From NCBI GenBank assembly GCA_035541935.1, contig DATKMJ010000009.1:1-32547 (forward strand): a stretch of 32,547 nt of DNA. The letters are read 5' to 3'. This DNA is from Candidatus Binatia bacterium (GTDB lineage: Bacteria > Vulcanimicrobiota > Vulcanimicrobiia > Vulcanimicrobiales > Vulcanimicrobiaceae). This document shows positions 7,629 to 15,403 of the stretch, one piece after another. The notes under the pieces are model-generated. The model had not been told where the DNA came from. It ran no database searches and saw only the letters and a list, made by a program, of their open reading frames with translations. The translations under genes were made by a program, and so were the position numbers. Every line of letters starts with the position of its first letter. Position 1 is the stretch's first letter.

Positions 7629-8926
7629 TCGCGCAATCCCGCGACGACGAACGTGGAGCCGGTGACGACGACGACGTCGTCTATCTCGGCCGTCCGCCTC
7701 GCGACCGTCACCGCCTCGATCGGATCGCGGACCGCGCGCCCCCACGTGCGCAGCGACTGCGCCATCGCCGCGAGACGCTCGGGCGCAATCGCTCGCCGCC
7801 CTCTCGCTTCGAACGAGGTGAAGGTGAACGTCGAAGGGAGCGAGGCGAGCGCCTCCACGATTCGCAGCGCGTCCTTGCTCTCTCCGATCGCGACGACGTA
7901 GTGGACGCGGCGCCCGGGAAAGCTCTCGCGCAGCGACGCGACGAGCGATTCGGCCTTCTCCGCGTTGTGCGCGATGTCGAAGACGACGACGGGATTTCGC
8001 GAGACGAGCTCCATGCGTCCGGGGATCGTCAACTGCGCGAAGCCGCGGGCGATCGCCTCGAGACTCGGCCGCAGCGCCGCACCGAGTTGGTCGAGCACCG
8101 CGACTGCCGTCGCCGCGTTCGCCCGCTGAAAGACCCCCAAGACCCCAAGCCGGAGCGAGAAAGCTCCGCGCGCGCACTCGACGTGCAGCACCTGCTCGCC
8201 GAAACGCTCGCTCTCGCCGGCGCGGACGCGCACGCTCTCGGCGACGCGCACGACGGGCGCGCCGACCTCGGCCGCGTAGCGCTCGATCACCGCGCTCGCA
8301 GCCGGCGGAACCGCAGCGACCACGAGCGGCACGCCGGCCTTCGCGATTCCCGCCTTCTCGAGCGCGATCTCCTCGATCGTATCGCCGAGCACGTCGGTGT
8401 GATCGAAGCCGACCGAGGTGATCGCCGCGACCTGCGGCTCGACGACGTTGGTTCCGTCGAGGCGGCCGCCGAGGCCGACCTCGATGACGGCTACATCCAC
8501 GCGCTCCTGCGCGAAGTAGAGAAACGCCAGCGCGAGCAAGGTTTCGTAATAGGTGGGGCGTCCGAATCGGGCCGTCGTCCGTTCGATGGCGGGAGTCATC
8601 GCGTCGAGCACCGCCGCGAAGCGATCGGGCGCGATCGCGGCGCCGTCGATGCGGGCGCGCTCGGTCATCGAACGAAGATGCGGCTTCGTGTGGAGCCCCG
8701 TCTTGCGGCCGGCGGCGCGCAGCGCGGCGGCGATCATCGTCGCGGTCGAGCCTTTACCGCTCGTTCCGCCGACGTGAATCGTCGGATAGGCGAGATGCGG
8801 ATCGCCGAGCTCGCTCAGGAAGGCGCGGATCCGGTCGAGCTTGTACGAAGTGCGCCGCGAGACGACTTCGTCGATCGTGCCGAGCAGATAGGCCTCGGCC
8901 TGCTCGTACGTCGCGATTGGGTTCAT
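7604..8926 (-). CDS. folC: Folylpolyglutamate synthase / dihydrofolate synthase
   Basis: 440 residues of the Mur-ligase superfamily. The N-terminal domain has the P-loop VGGTSGKGSTATM, then HTKPHLRSMTERARIDG, the signature EVGLGGRLDGTNVV and SVGFDHTDVLG. The C-terminal domain contains GRMELV and FDIAHNAEKAESL. It adds glutamate to dihydropteroate and/or extends polyglutamate tails of folates. The ATG overlaps the mog stop (ATGA). Whether both activities are present cannot be told from sequence. It leads the folate block folC-folP-folB-folK. Confidence 0.95.
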   Translation of the reverse strand: MNPIATYEQAEAYLLGTIDEVVSRRTSYKLDRIRAFLSELGDPHLAYPTIHVGGTSGKGSTATMIAAALRAAGRKTGLHTKPHLRSMTERARIDGAAIAPDRFAAVLDAMTPAIERTTARFGRPTYYETLLALAFLYFAQERVDVAVIEVGLGGRLDGTNVVEPQVAAITSVGFDHTDVLGDTIEEIALEKAGIAKAGVPLVVAAVPPAASAVIERYAAEVGAPVVRVAESVRVRAGESERFGEQVLHVECARGAFSLRLGVLGVFQRANAATAVAVLDQLGAALRPSLEAIARGFAQLTIPGRMELVSRNPVVVFDIAHNAEKAESLVASLRESFPGRRVHYVVAIGESKDALRIVEALASLPSTFTFTSFEARGRRAIAPERLAAMAQSLRTWGRAVRDPIEAVTVARRTAEIDDVVVVTGSTFVVAGLREWYVLSMV

Positions 8927-9405
8927 CCGTCGGCGACTCGATCGGCGAGCAGCTCGAGGGCGTGCGGGAGCACCGGCAGAATCACGTCGAGCGACTCCGC
9001 GACGGCCCGCGGGCTTCCCGGCAGGTTGACGATCAGCGTGCGATCGCGGACGCCGGCCATCGCGCGCGAGAGCATCGCGCTCTTGACGTGCGCGATCGAC
9101 GCGGCGCGAATCGCTTCTGCAATGCCGGGCACTTCGTAATCCACGACCGCCGCCGTCGCCTGCGGCGTCCGGTCGCGCGGGCCGAGGCCGGTGCCGCCGC
9201 TCGTGATGACGAGATCGGCCGCTCTGGAGTCGGCGAGATCGATCAACTCGGCTTGAAGCGCGGCCGGATCGTCGGGGAGCACGCGCTCGCGTACGATCTC
9301 GTAGACGCCGCCGAGCAGCTCTTTCATCACCGGAATGCACGCGTCGGCGCGGCGTCCGGCCGCGGCGCGATCCGAGAGAACGATCAGCGCGGCCTTAAAG
9401 CTCAC
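8923..9405 (-). CDS. Molybdopterin adenylyltransferase-like protein (MoaB/Mog family)
   Basis: A 160-residue MoCF-fold protein: ALIVLSDRAAAG at the start (family S-D/S-R-x-x-x-G), then the signature ITSGGTGLGPRDRTPQAT and the C-terminal IVNLPGSPRAVAESL. Members bind molybdopterin and adenylate it before metal insertion. The start is a GTG overlapping the moaC stop (GTGA). The frame stays open upstream but that sequence lacks the family pattern. The neighbour moaC supports a role in molybdenum cofactor synthesis. MoaB and Mog cannot be separated with confidence here. Confidence 0.9.
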   Translation of the reverse strand: MSFKAALIVLSDRAAAGRRADACIPVMKELLGGVYEIVRERVLPDDPAALQAELIDLADSRAADLVITSGGTGLGPRDRTPQATAAVVDYEVPGIAEAIRAASIAHVKSAMLSRAMAGVRDRTLIVNLPGSPRAVAESLDVILPVLPHALELLADRVADG

Positions 9406-9881
9406 GCGCCACGCGCGCGGTCGAACGGGCCGCTCTTTCCGCCGCGTTTGCTGACGAGGCGCACCGCTTCTACGGTGATGGATTTGTCGAGCGCTTTCGA
9501 CATGTCGTAGATCGTCAGCGCCGCGATCGCGGCCGCGACCATCGCCTCCATCTCGACGCCGGTGCGCGCGCTCGTTCGCGCCTCGGCTTCGACGCAGAGC
9601 GCGCCGTCGCGCTGCCAATCGAACCGGACGTCTACGCTGCTCAGCGGTATCTGGTGCGCGAGCGGAATCAATAGCGCCGTCTGCTTCGCGGCCGCGATGC
9701 CGGCAATCTGCGCGGCCACGAACGCATCGCCTTTCGGCAGCGTTGCCGCCTGCAAGGCCTTGCGCGCGGCGGGACTCATGCGCACGAGCGCTTGCGCGCG
9801 AGCCGAGCGCGCCGTCACCTTCTTGGCGGAGACGTCGACCATCGCGACGCTGCCGTCGCGCGCGACGTGGGTCGGTCTCAC
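9402..9881 (-). CDS. moaC: Cyclic pyranopterin monophosphate synthase
   Basis: 159 residues with the MoaC pattern: MVDVSAKKVTARSARAQA, then IAGIAAAKQTALLIPLAHQIPL, the glutamate-rich ARTSARTGVEMEAMVA, and the catalytic C-terminal part MSKALDKSITVEAVRLVSKRGGKSG. MoaC turns the MoaA product (3',8-cyclo-GTP) into cyclic pyranopterin monophosphate in Moco synthesis. The GTG that overlaps the preceding stop (GTGA) gives the usual short lead of about 14 residues before DVS, so I preferred it to the longer frame. Coupled to mog downstream. Confidence 0.94.
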   Translation of the reverse strand: MRPTHVARDGSVAMVDVSAKKVTARSARAQALVRMSPAARKALQAATLPKGDAFVAAQIAGIAAAKQTALLIPLAHQIPLSSVDVRFDWQRDGALCVEAEARTSARTGVEMEAMVAAAIAALTIYDMSKALDKSITVEAVRLVSKRGGKSGPFDRARGA

Positions 9882-10066
9882 CGGGGCGCGCTCTGGAACC
9901 GGGCCCAGATCAGGCAGAGCAGCGCGAGAGTCCACAGGACGACGAGGTGCGTGACGTGATGGGGATGCGCCGTTCCCGACTCGGTGAATAGGTTGAGTCT
10001 CCCCATCCCGTACAGGATGCCGGCGACGAAGAAGACGACGGCCAAGACGATCGCGACGACTCTCAT
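9878..10066 (-). CDS. Small two-helix membrane protein of unknown function
   Basis: 62 residues: an N-terminal hydrophobic helix (about 2-20, VVAIVLAVVFFVAGILYG), a short polar loop rich in histidine (GTAHPHHVTH, about 31-40), and a second hydrophobic helix (41-55). I recognise no family. It is likely to be a real gene because its ATG overlaps the uppP stop and its own stop overlaps the moaC GTG, so it fills the gap exactly. A role cannot be assigned. The histidine cluster faces the inter-helix loop; metal binding would be speculation. Confidence 0.72.
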   Translation of the reverse strand: MRVVAIVLAVVFFVAGILYGMGRLNLFTESGTAHPHHVTHLVVLWTLALLCLIWARFQSAPR

Positions 10067-10923
10067 GTGATCAGCCCCTTTCGAGCGAGGAACAAACAGA
10101 TTGCGCCGACGACGACGCAATACCATCCGAACGGCCGCAGATCGTTCGACCGGAAGTAACGCGTCAGAAAGGCGACCGAGAGATAGGCGGCGACGCCGGC
10201 CAGGATGCCGCCGAGTATCGCCTGCACCAAGACGACGTGCGCGCCGGGCGCAAAGAGCTTCGGCACCTCGAGCAAACCGGCCGCGAGAATGACCGGCGTC
10301 GCGAGCAAAAACGAGAATCGCGCCGCGTCCTCGTGGTCGAGGTCGCAGAGCAGGCCGGCCACCATCGAGATGCCCGAGCGCGAAATCCCAGGGAGCAGCG
10401 CGAAGGCCTGGGCGACGCCGATCGCGAGGCTGGCCGGATAACTCAGCGCTTCGATCGGCTCGGAACCGCGGCCGGTCGCACGTTCCTGACGGCGGCGCAA
10501 CGCCTCGCCCGCGAACATCACGAGGCCGTTGACGAAGAGAAAGGCCGCGGCCGGCGCCGGCGAGCCGAAGAGCCGCCTGACCGGCGCTTCGAAGATCAAC
10601 CCGAGTATTCCGACGGGAATCGTCGCGACGACCAGCCGCCACCCGAGCCGCTCGTCGGCGCTATCGCCAAGCTTGCCGCGGACGACGCTCGCGACGAGCG
10701 CGCGCGCGATCGCATACCATTGCGCGCGATAGAAGATCAGGAGCGCGAGCGCGGTGCCGAGATGGAGCACGACGACGAAGGCGAGAAACGACGGGCTCGA
10801 CCGGTTCACGTTCTGCCAGTGCAGGACCGCGGGAACCAAGATCGTGTGGCCGAGGCTCGAGACCGGAAAGAGCTCGCTGACGCCCTGCAATACGGCGAGC
10901 GCGAGCGCTTGCGCGAGCGTCAC
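10063..10923 (-). CDS. uppP: Undecaprenyl-diphosphatase
   Basis: A 286-residue polytopic membrane protein (about eight helices) of the UppP/BacA family. It has the first signature LQGVSELFPVSSLGH near the N-terminus and the second, LLPGISRSGISM, near residue 180. It dephosphorylates undecaprenyl pyrophosphate so that the lipid carrier can be used again for peptidoglycan and surface glycans; high dosage gives bacitracin resistance. Start is GTG, 4 bp after the tonB stop. It is the last member of the exbBD-tonB group and the first of the coupled run into moaC. Confidence 0.95.
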   Translation of the reverse strand: MTLAQALALAVLQGVSELFPVSSLGHTILVPAVLHWQNVNRSSPSFLAFVVVLHLGTALALLIFYRAQWYAIARALVASVVRGKLGDSADERLGWRLVVATIPVGILGLIFEAPVRRLFGSPAPAAAFLFVNGLVMFAGEALRRRQERATGRGSEPIEALSYPASLAIGVAQAFALLPGISRSGISMVAGLLCDLDHEDAARFSFLLATPVILAAGLLEVPKLFAPGAHVVLVQAILGGILAGVAAYLSVAFLTRYFRSNDLRPFGWYCVVVGAICLFLARKGLIT

Positions 10924-10927
10924 GGTC

Positions 10928-11533
10928 TCACCACGCGACGAACTTCACGCTAAAATTATACGCGCTTGCAACGGGTTTGCAATCGTGCAAGGCGGGCGAG
11001 TAGCGCGCGTCGCGCGCCATCGAGACGGCGACGAGATCGAGCGACGAGTCCCCGCTGCTCTGCTTCACGCTCGCATCGGTCACTTGACCCGTGGCGTCGA
11101 TCGCCACGTTCACGACGGTGGTGCCGCTCGCTCCCGAGGCGCGAGCATCCACGGCAATCTGCGGCGGGGGCGGCGTCTCGAGGACCGCCGCATCGGCGTT
11201 TGCCCGAACGCACCCGTTCGCGGTTGCGGCGGGCTGCGGCGTTGCCGTCGGCGCCGGGCTCTCCGCGGAACTTCCGCTCGATGCCGGCCCGGGGCCGGTG
11301 CTCGCAATGGGTTTTGCCGAACTGACGACGCGGGGCGACGGCGTTCGTTTCGGGCGCGGCGGCGGTGTGGGCACCTTCGTCACGGCGATCGTCGCCGGGC
11401 GATGCTCGATCGAGACGACCTCGGCTTGATTCTCAGGCGTCGGCTGCGGCGGGTGGAGAATGAACGCGACGATGAGATGGACGAGCAGCGAGAGCGCAAA
11501 CGCAATAAGGAGCAGACGCGGAGCGCGTTTCAT
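10928..11533 (-). CDS. TonB-family energy transducer (second copy)
   Basis: 201 residues in the usual TonB layout: a short cytoplasmic tail, one membrane helix (about 7-27) containing S15xxxH19, the ExbB/D-contact pattern, a Pro/Lys-Arg-rich periplasmic stretch (about 50-105), and a C-terminal TonB domain (GTTVVNVAIDATGQVTDASV, SSLDLVAVSMARDARYSP, ending YNFSVKF). It would pass proton-motive force from ExbBD to outer-membrane receptors. Cys108 (before ANADA) and Cys185 (DCKP) bracket the domain and are matched in the neighbouring TonB. Which receptors it serves is unknown. Confidence 0.88.
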   Translation of the reverse strand: MKRAPRLLLIAFALSLLVHLIVAFILHPPQPTPENQAEVVSIEHRPATIAVTKVPTPPPRPKRTPSPRVVSSAKPIASTGPGPASSGSSAESPAPTATPQPAATANGCVRANADAAVLETPPPPQIAVDARASGASGTTVVNVAIDATGQVTDASVKQSSGDSSLDLVAVSMARDARYSPALHDCKPVASAYNFSVKFVAW

Positions 11534-11563
11534 GGCTCATTGCGCGCGGCGGGGCCGGTACGC

Positions 11564-12277
11564 CTAATCGGGCTGGAAGTCGACGCGGAAGAGATAGTCA
11601 CCCGTCGTCGGCTGGCAGTCCACGAGTTTCGGCGCGTACGTCGATTCGCGCGCCGCGCGCAGGGCTGCCTGATCGATCGACATGTTGCTCGAGGTCTTGT
11701 AAATCTTCGCGTTGACGAGGTTGCCGCTCGGGCCGACCGTCACTTCGACCTGGACGGTGACTTCGCCGAGCCCGAGATCTTTTGCCGACTCGGGATACTC
11801 GGCTTGCGCGGCGTTCGTCACCGTCGCGTCGACGTTCGGATTCGGGCACGCCGGTTTCGGAGTTCCGGCCGCCGGCGCCGCGGTGCCTTCGCCTGCGGGC
11901 TTGCCTTCCTCGCTGCCGGTCTTTGGCTGCGCGTGGGTGTCCTCGACCGTTCCCGACGCCGCGTGGCTGTGCTGCTGCACGAGATTGACCTTCAACTTCG
12001 GTTGCTCGACGGGCTGTTTCGGCGGCGGCGTCGCCTGCGGATTCGGCGTCGGCGTCGGCGGGGGCGTCGGCGTGGGCGGCGGCGGGGTCGGAATGCGCAC
12101 CTTGATCTTGCGCGTCTGCGAGATCTTCTCGACCTCTTGCTCTTCGTGGTGCTGCGCGAAGTTCGGCATGACCGAACCGATCACCAAGTGCACGATCAAC
12201 GAGATCACGAAGGCCACGCCGATAAAGCTTCGGACCCGTTCCCCGGTCGTGATGTACGGTGATCCGCCCTTTGCCAT
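11564..12277 (-). CDS. tonB: TonB-family energy transducer (first copy)
   Basis: 237 residues: a cytoplasmic tail of about 17, a membrane helix (18-36) with S26xxxH30, a rigid Pro-Thr-rich spacer (TPPPPTPTPPPTPTPNP, 64-80), a polar region, and a C-terminal TonB domain (VTVQVEVTVGPSGNLVNAKI, IDQAALRAARESTYAP, DYLFRVDF). It probably works with the adjacent ExbB and ExbD proteins in energising outer-membrane transport. Cys144 and Cys221 flank the domain as in the second TonB 30 bp downstream. The start lies 3 bp after the exbD stop. Confidence 0.9.
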   Translation of the reverse strand: MAKGGSPYITTGERVRSFIGVAFVISLIVHLVIGSVMPNFAQHHEEQEVEKISQTRKIKVRIPTPPPPTPTPPPTPTPNPQATPPPKQPVEQPKLKVNLVQQHSHAASGTVEDTHAQPKTGSEEGKPAGEGTAAPAAGTPKPACPNPNVDATVTNAAQAEYPESAKDLGLGEVTVQVEVTVGPSGNLVNAKIYKTSSNMSIDQAALRAARESTYAPKLVDCQPTTGDYLFRVDFQPD

Positions 12278-12280
12278 CGC

Positions 12281-12706
12281 TTACTGCGTCACACCTTCGG
12301 GCGTGCCTTGCACGTGGTTGGCGAGACCGAAATCGGTGAGGTTGACGGATTTCGCCGCGTCCATCAACTGCAGGATGATGCCGTAGGTGGCCTTGGGATT
12401 CGCCTTGATGATGACGCTCTTGAACTTATGGTCGGTCGCGTCTTGGAGCTGACCGAACGCGGCCTTCGCGTCGGCGATCGAGACTTGATTCGAGCCGATC
12501 TGAATGTGGTCGTTCTCGTCGACCATGACGACGATCTGCGACGGCTGCACTTTCTCTTTGTTGTAGGCGTCGGGCAGCTTCGGCTCTTTGGTAACCGATG
12601 CGAGAATGATGAAGATGATGAGGAGAACCAACAACACGTCCGTGAACGGGGTGATGTTGATCGTCGACATTACCTCATCTTCGCCACCGCCGGTGGAAAC
12701 GGCCAC
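12281..12706 (-). CDS. exbD: ExbD-type biopolymer transport protein (copy 2)
   Basis: 141 residues with one membrane helix that follows the ExbD signature NITPFTDVLLVLLIIFIILA; the aspartate in TDVL is the proton-conducting residue of the family. The periplasmic domain (IVVMVDENDHIQIGSNQV through GIILQLMDAAKSVNL) is typical. It forms the proton channel with ExbB. The GTG start has a strong GGGAGG site at 12717-12722. The next gene encodes TonB. Confidence 0.92.
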   Translation of the reverse strand: MAVSTGGGEDEVMSTINITPFTDVLLVLLIIFIILASVTKEPKLPDAYNKEKVQPSQIVVMVDENDHIQIGSNQVSIADAKAAFGQLQDATDHKFKSVIIKANPKATYGIILQLMDAAKSVNLTDFGLANHVQGTPEGVTQ

Positions 12707-12723
12707 GTTCGTTAAACCTCCCT

Positions 12724-13134
12724 TTACGAGGTGACGAAGCCGACGTCTTCGAGGCCGGCCTGCTTCGCCGCGTCGAGGATGCGAATGATCACGCCGTACG
12801 GAGCCTTCGCGTCGGCAACGACCGCCACGTGATGGCGCGGCTTCTTCTTCGACACGTCGTACATCACGCGGTAGACGCCGGTCGTATCCGTGCGGACGCC
12901 GTCGACGAAGATCACGCCCTTATTGTTGACGTCGACTTCGATGTCGTTCTTGTTCTTGTGCTCGGTCGAGCTGTTGGGGTTCTTGTTCGGCAGCTCTTTC
13001 TCGAAGCCGGGCGGCGCGACGAGCGCGGCGAGGATCATGAAGATGATCAGCAGGACCAACAGCACGTCCGTGAACGGCGTGATGTTGATCTCCGCCATCA
13101 CCTCTTGGTCTTGCTGCGACGAGAGGAGCGACAC
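12724..13134 (-). CDS. exbD: ExbD-type biopolymer transport protein (copy 1)
   Basis: 136 residues: EINITPFTDVLLVLLIIFMILA (membrane helix with the conserved aspartate) and a periplasmic domain ending YGVIIRILDAAKQAGLEDVGFVT. It differs from the second ExbD by an Asn/Lys-rich insert (NKNPNSSTEHKNKNDIEVDV). Two different ExbD proteins next to one ExbB suggest a mixed ExbD pair in the motor or use in separate complexes; this is inference. The start is GTG. It follows exbB by 25 bp. Confidence 0.92.
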   Translation of the reverse strand: MSLLSSQQDQEVMAEINITPFTDVLLVLLIIFMILAALVAPPGFEKELPNKNPNSSTEHKNKNDIEVDVNNKGVIFVDGVRTDTTGVYRVMYDVSKKKPRHHVAVVADAKAPYGVIIRILDAAKQAGLEDVGFVTS

Positions 13135-13159
13135 GATCGAGCCCTCCGGGTACCTTTAC

Positions 13160-13837
13160 TTACGCGCCGGCCTTGGTCGGCTGATACAGGTCCGTCGGAA
13201 TCGGTGCGCCGGTGTTGTGGAAGTGCAGCATCTCGGCGAGCTGGTTGGCGGCAACGATCATCTCTTGGTTATAGTTCTTGATCCGCGACTTGAAGAAGTT
13301 GAAGAAAACCACTGCGATGACGGCGATAATCAGACCGGTCGCCGTGGTGATCAACGCTTCGGAGACGCCTGCGGCAACGACGGCCGGCGTCGAGTTGCCC
13401 TTCAGAGCGATGTCTTGGAAGGCCCGGATGATGCCGAGCACCGTTCCGAAGAGACCGACGAAGGGGGCGATGACGGCGATCGTGCCGATGATCGCCAGGT
13501 TGCGTTCGAGCGAGTTCAAGTGCTCCATCAACGCGATCGAGAGCGCGTCGGTGATGTCGGCGCGATTCTTCTCTCCGCGGCGAAGCCCGAACTCCAGGAT
13601 CCTCGGAAGCATCCCTCGGTTCTTCTTACAGACGTCGATCGCGCCGTTGAGGTCGTCCGACGAGACCTTCGCTCCGATCTGACGCAGCAGACCCTTGGTG
13701 TCCGAGTGCTGCATCTGAAAGAAAACGAGGCGCTCGATGACGACCGCGAGGCCCACGATCGAGATGAGCAAGAGCAGCCACATATCCCAGCCGCCCTGCT
13801 GCATGAGACCCATAAATCCGGAAAACACGGCGTTCAC
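13160..13837 (-). CDS. exbB: MotA/TolQ/ExbB-type proton channel protein
   Basis: 225 residues with three membrane helices: about 18-36, and a pair near 115-135 and 160-185. It has the family core APFVGLFGTVLGIIRAFQDIA and the last helix SEALITTATGLIIAVIAVVFFN. It is the pentameric base of the ExbBD motor in the inner membrane. The GTG start is preceded by GGAGGG (13840-13845). The gene heads exbB-exbD-exbD-tonB-tonB. TolQ is possible from sequence alone, but two TonB genes and no tolA or pal argue for ExbB. Confidence 0.93.
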   Translation of the reverse strand: MNAVFSGFMGLMQQGGWDMWLLLLISIVGLAVVIERLVFFQMQHSDTKGLLRQIGAKVSSDDLNGAIDVCKKNRGMLPRILEFGLRRGEKNRADITDALSIALMEHLNSLERNLAIIGTIAVIAPFVGLFGTVLGIIRAFQDIALKGNSTPAVVAAGVSEALITTATGLIIAVIAVVFFNFFKSRIKNYNQEMIVAANQLAEMLHFHNTGAPIPTDLYQPTKAGA

Positions 13838-13925
13838 GACCCTCCACTGGCGATTGTTCCGCGGCGACCTGCCGCCCCGTGAGGGCGAGCCATTGGCCTA
13901 CCCCCGTCTAAAGTCCTGTTGCAGT

Positions 13926-14030
13926 TAGGAAGGTCTGATTTACTCCGCCTCATCGTCCCTCGGGCCTCATGTACCGTCGTAAACTTCGGCCTTCGGCTCC
14001 TCGATCCGGAGTAGATCAGTCCTTCCTTAG
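13926..14030. other. Large imperfect inverted repeat in the gap before exbB
   Basis: The arms at 13926-13947 and 14009-14030 (pairing core TACTCCG/CGGAGTA and GGAAGG/CCTTCC) match at about 19 of 22 positions and enclose about 60 bases. On the plus strand the right arm is followed by TTAGTTTT, so it could act as a terminator or the 3' end of an RNA on that strand. On the minus strand it would be a folded element between the TonB_C-TPR gene and exbB. The loop contains GCCTCAT twice (13947-13953, 13964-13970). I do not recognise a known riboswitch. The rest of the gap (13838-13925) holds the exbB ribosome site and GC-rich sequence with no promoter I can defend. Confidence 0.5.
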
Positions 14031-14032
14031 TT

Positions 14033-15403
14033 TTAGCCTCCCGGTGGGGCGGAAGCGCCGCCCTTCAGGTTATTTTTGACGAACGTTTCGATCTGCAGCG
14101 CGAGCGCGTCGTCGCCCTCCGCTCTGGCTTGCTGGTCGGCCTTGTCGAGCGCAGCGGACGCCTTGGTCTTCGTACCGTCGTCGTGACTGGCAGCCCATTG
14201 CCCGGTCAACGCTATCCCCTCGGCGAAGTTCGCGGCCGCGTCGTTCGGTTTGATGGCGAGCGCCTTATCGGCATATGCTTGCATCTGTTTGTAATCCGGT
14301 TTCGCGCTCCGTGCTACTGCAAACGCTGCAAGGGTGTTCGCTGTGACGGAGATGCTCGGGTCGCCGAGGGCGGCTGCTTGGTCGAAGTCGGCCAGCGCCG
14401 TCGTCGTATCCTTGGCTTCGACCGCCGCGTTGCCGGCCTTGATCAGGCTCGCGCCCATGGATTGGGCGCCGGCCGTGCTGTTCGGGTCGAGTTGCTTGAT
14501 CTGCGCCGCCATCGTTTGCGCGCCGGCCGTGTCGTGATTGGCCAGGTAGGCCTGCATCAGTTCGGCGTCGATGTTGATCTTCGAGGCCGTCGGAATCTTC
14601 GGATCGGAGGCCGCCGCGCTCTGCGCGGCCTTCAGCGATGCGAGGGCCGCCTCGTTGTCGCCGTTGGCGAGTTGCGCGACGCCGAGCGCGAAGCGCGAGT
14701 TCGAGTTCGGCTCGAGCGCCATCGCTTTGTTTGCGTAGGCGAGCGCCCCGGTCGGGTTGCTCTGCGCCTCCTTCACGGCGGCGGCTGCAAAGCTTCCGGC
14801 CGCGGCGGGCTTGAATTGCGTTCCGATCGTGCCGACTTTATCGAAGGCCGACGCCGCGGTCGCAAAGTCGTTGCTGTCGTACGCCGCGATGCCGAGCATC
14901 TGGCGCAGCGAGTCGTCGCCCGGCGAGTTGAGGAGTTCCGCTTGCGCCTTCGCTTTCGCGGCCGAGTAATCGCCCTTGCGAATCAGCGCGGCCACTTGAC
15001 TCGCCGCCGCGCTCTGCGCGCCCGACGGAACGCTGCTGCCTTCGCTCGCCGCGTTCGCAACCGACTTTCCGTTGAACTTCAGCGTGAAGTCGTAGAACGA
15101 GACGACCGGCGTCGTGCCGCGATGCGCCGGCCGATAGGTTGAGTTCTGCGCGAGGTCCATCGCCGCGTCGTTGTCCGCGGGATTGGTCGAACGTATCACC
15201 TTAATCGCCTTGTGCGTGCCGTCGGCATTGACTTGAACCTGCACGACGACGGTGCCGCTGCCGGCGATCGGTTTGGTGGTCTTACCTTGCGCGATCAGCT
15301 TTGCCGGAACGAATTCGTTGGCGTACTGCGCGAGCGCCGGGAGTGCGGCGAACGCAACGAGCGCGGCCGCGACCGGCGCGACGATTCGAAAGCGAGTCTT
15401 CAT
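14033..15403 (-). CDS. Secreted TonB_C-TPR repeat protein
   Basis: 456 residues. A signal peptide (1 to about 25, ending ALPALAQ) is followed by a TonB C-terminal-like domain (about 45-112: GTVVVQVQVNADGTHKAIKV, AAMDLAQNSTYRP, FYDFTLKF). Then comes a long Ala-rich helical array of TPR-like repeats (about 130-440), with units such as SPGDDSLRQMLGIAAYDSNDFATAASAF and PDYKQMQAYADKALAIKPNDAAANFAEGIAL. It has no membrane anchor or proline spacer, so it is not a normal TonB. It is probably a periplasmic or envelope scaffold. Its place before exbBD-tonB suggests a link with that system, but the function is unknown. The ATG overlaps the rluB stop on the other side (ATGA). Confidence 0.82.
   Translation of the reverse strand: MKTRFRIVAPVAAALVAFAALPALAQYANEFVPAKLIAQGKTTKPIAGSGTVVVQVQVNADGTHKAIKVIRSTNPADNDAAMDLAQNSTYRPAHRGTTPVVSFYDFTLKFNGKSVANAASEGSSVPSGAQSAAASQVAALIRKGDYSAAKAKAQAELLNSPGDDSLRQMLGIAAYDSNDFATAASAFDKVGTIGTQFKPAAAGSFAAAAVKEAQSNPTGALAYANKAMALEPNSNSRFALGVAQLANGDNEAALASLKAAQSAAASDPKIPTASKINIDAELMQAYLANHDTAGAQTMAAQIKQLDPNSTAGAQSMGASLIKAGNAAVEAKDTTTALADFDQAAALGDPSISVTANTLAAFAVARSAKPDYKQMQAYADKALAIKPNDAAANFAEGIALTGQWAASHDDGTKTKASAALDKADQQARAEGDDALALQIETFVKNNLKGGASAPPGG

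Noticed and set aside
12281-13134. exbB-exbD-exbD as a TolQ-TolR system
   Set aside because: No tolA, tolB or pal is next to it, and two TonB proteins follow directly.
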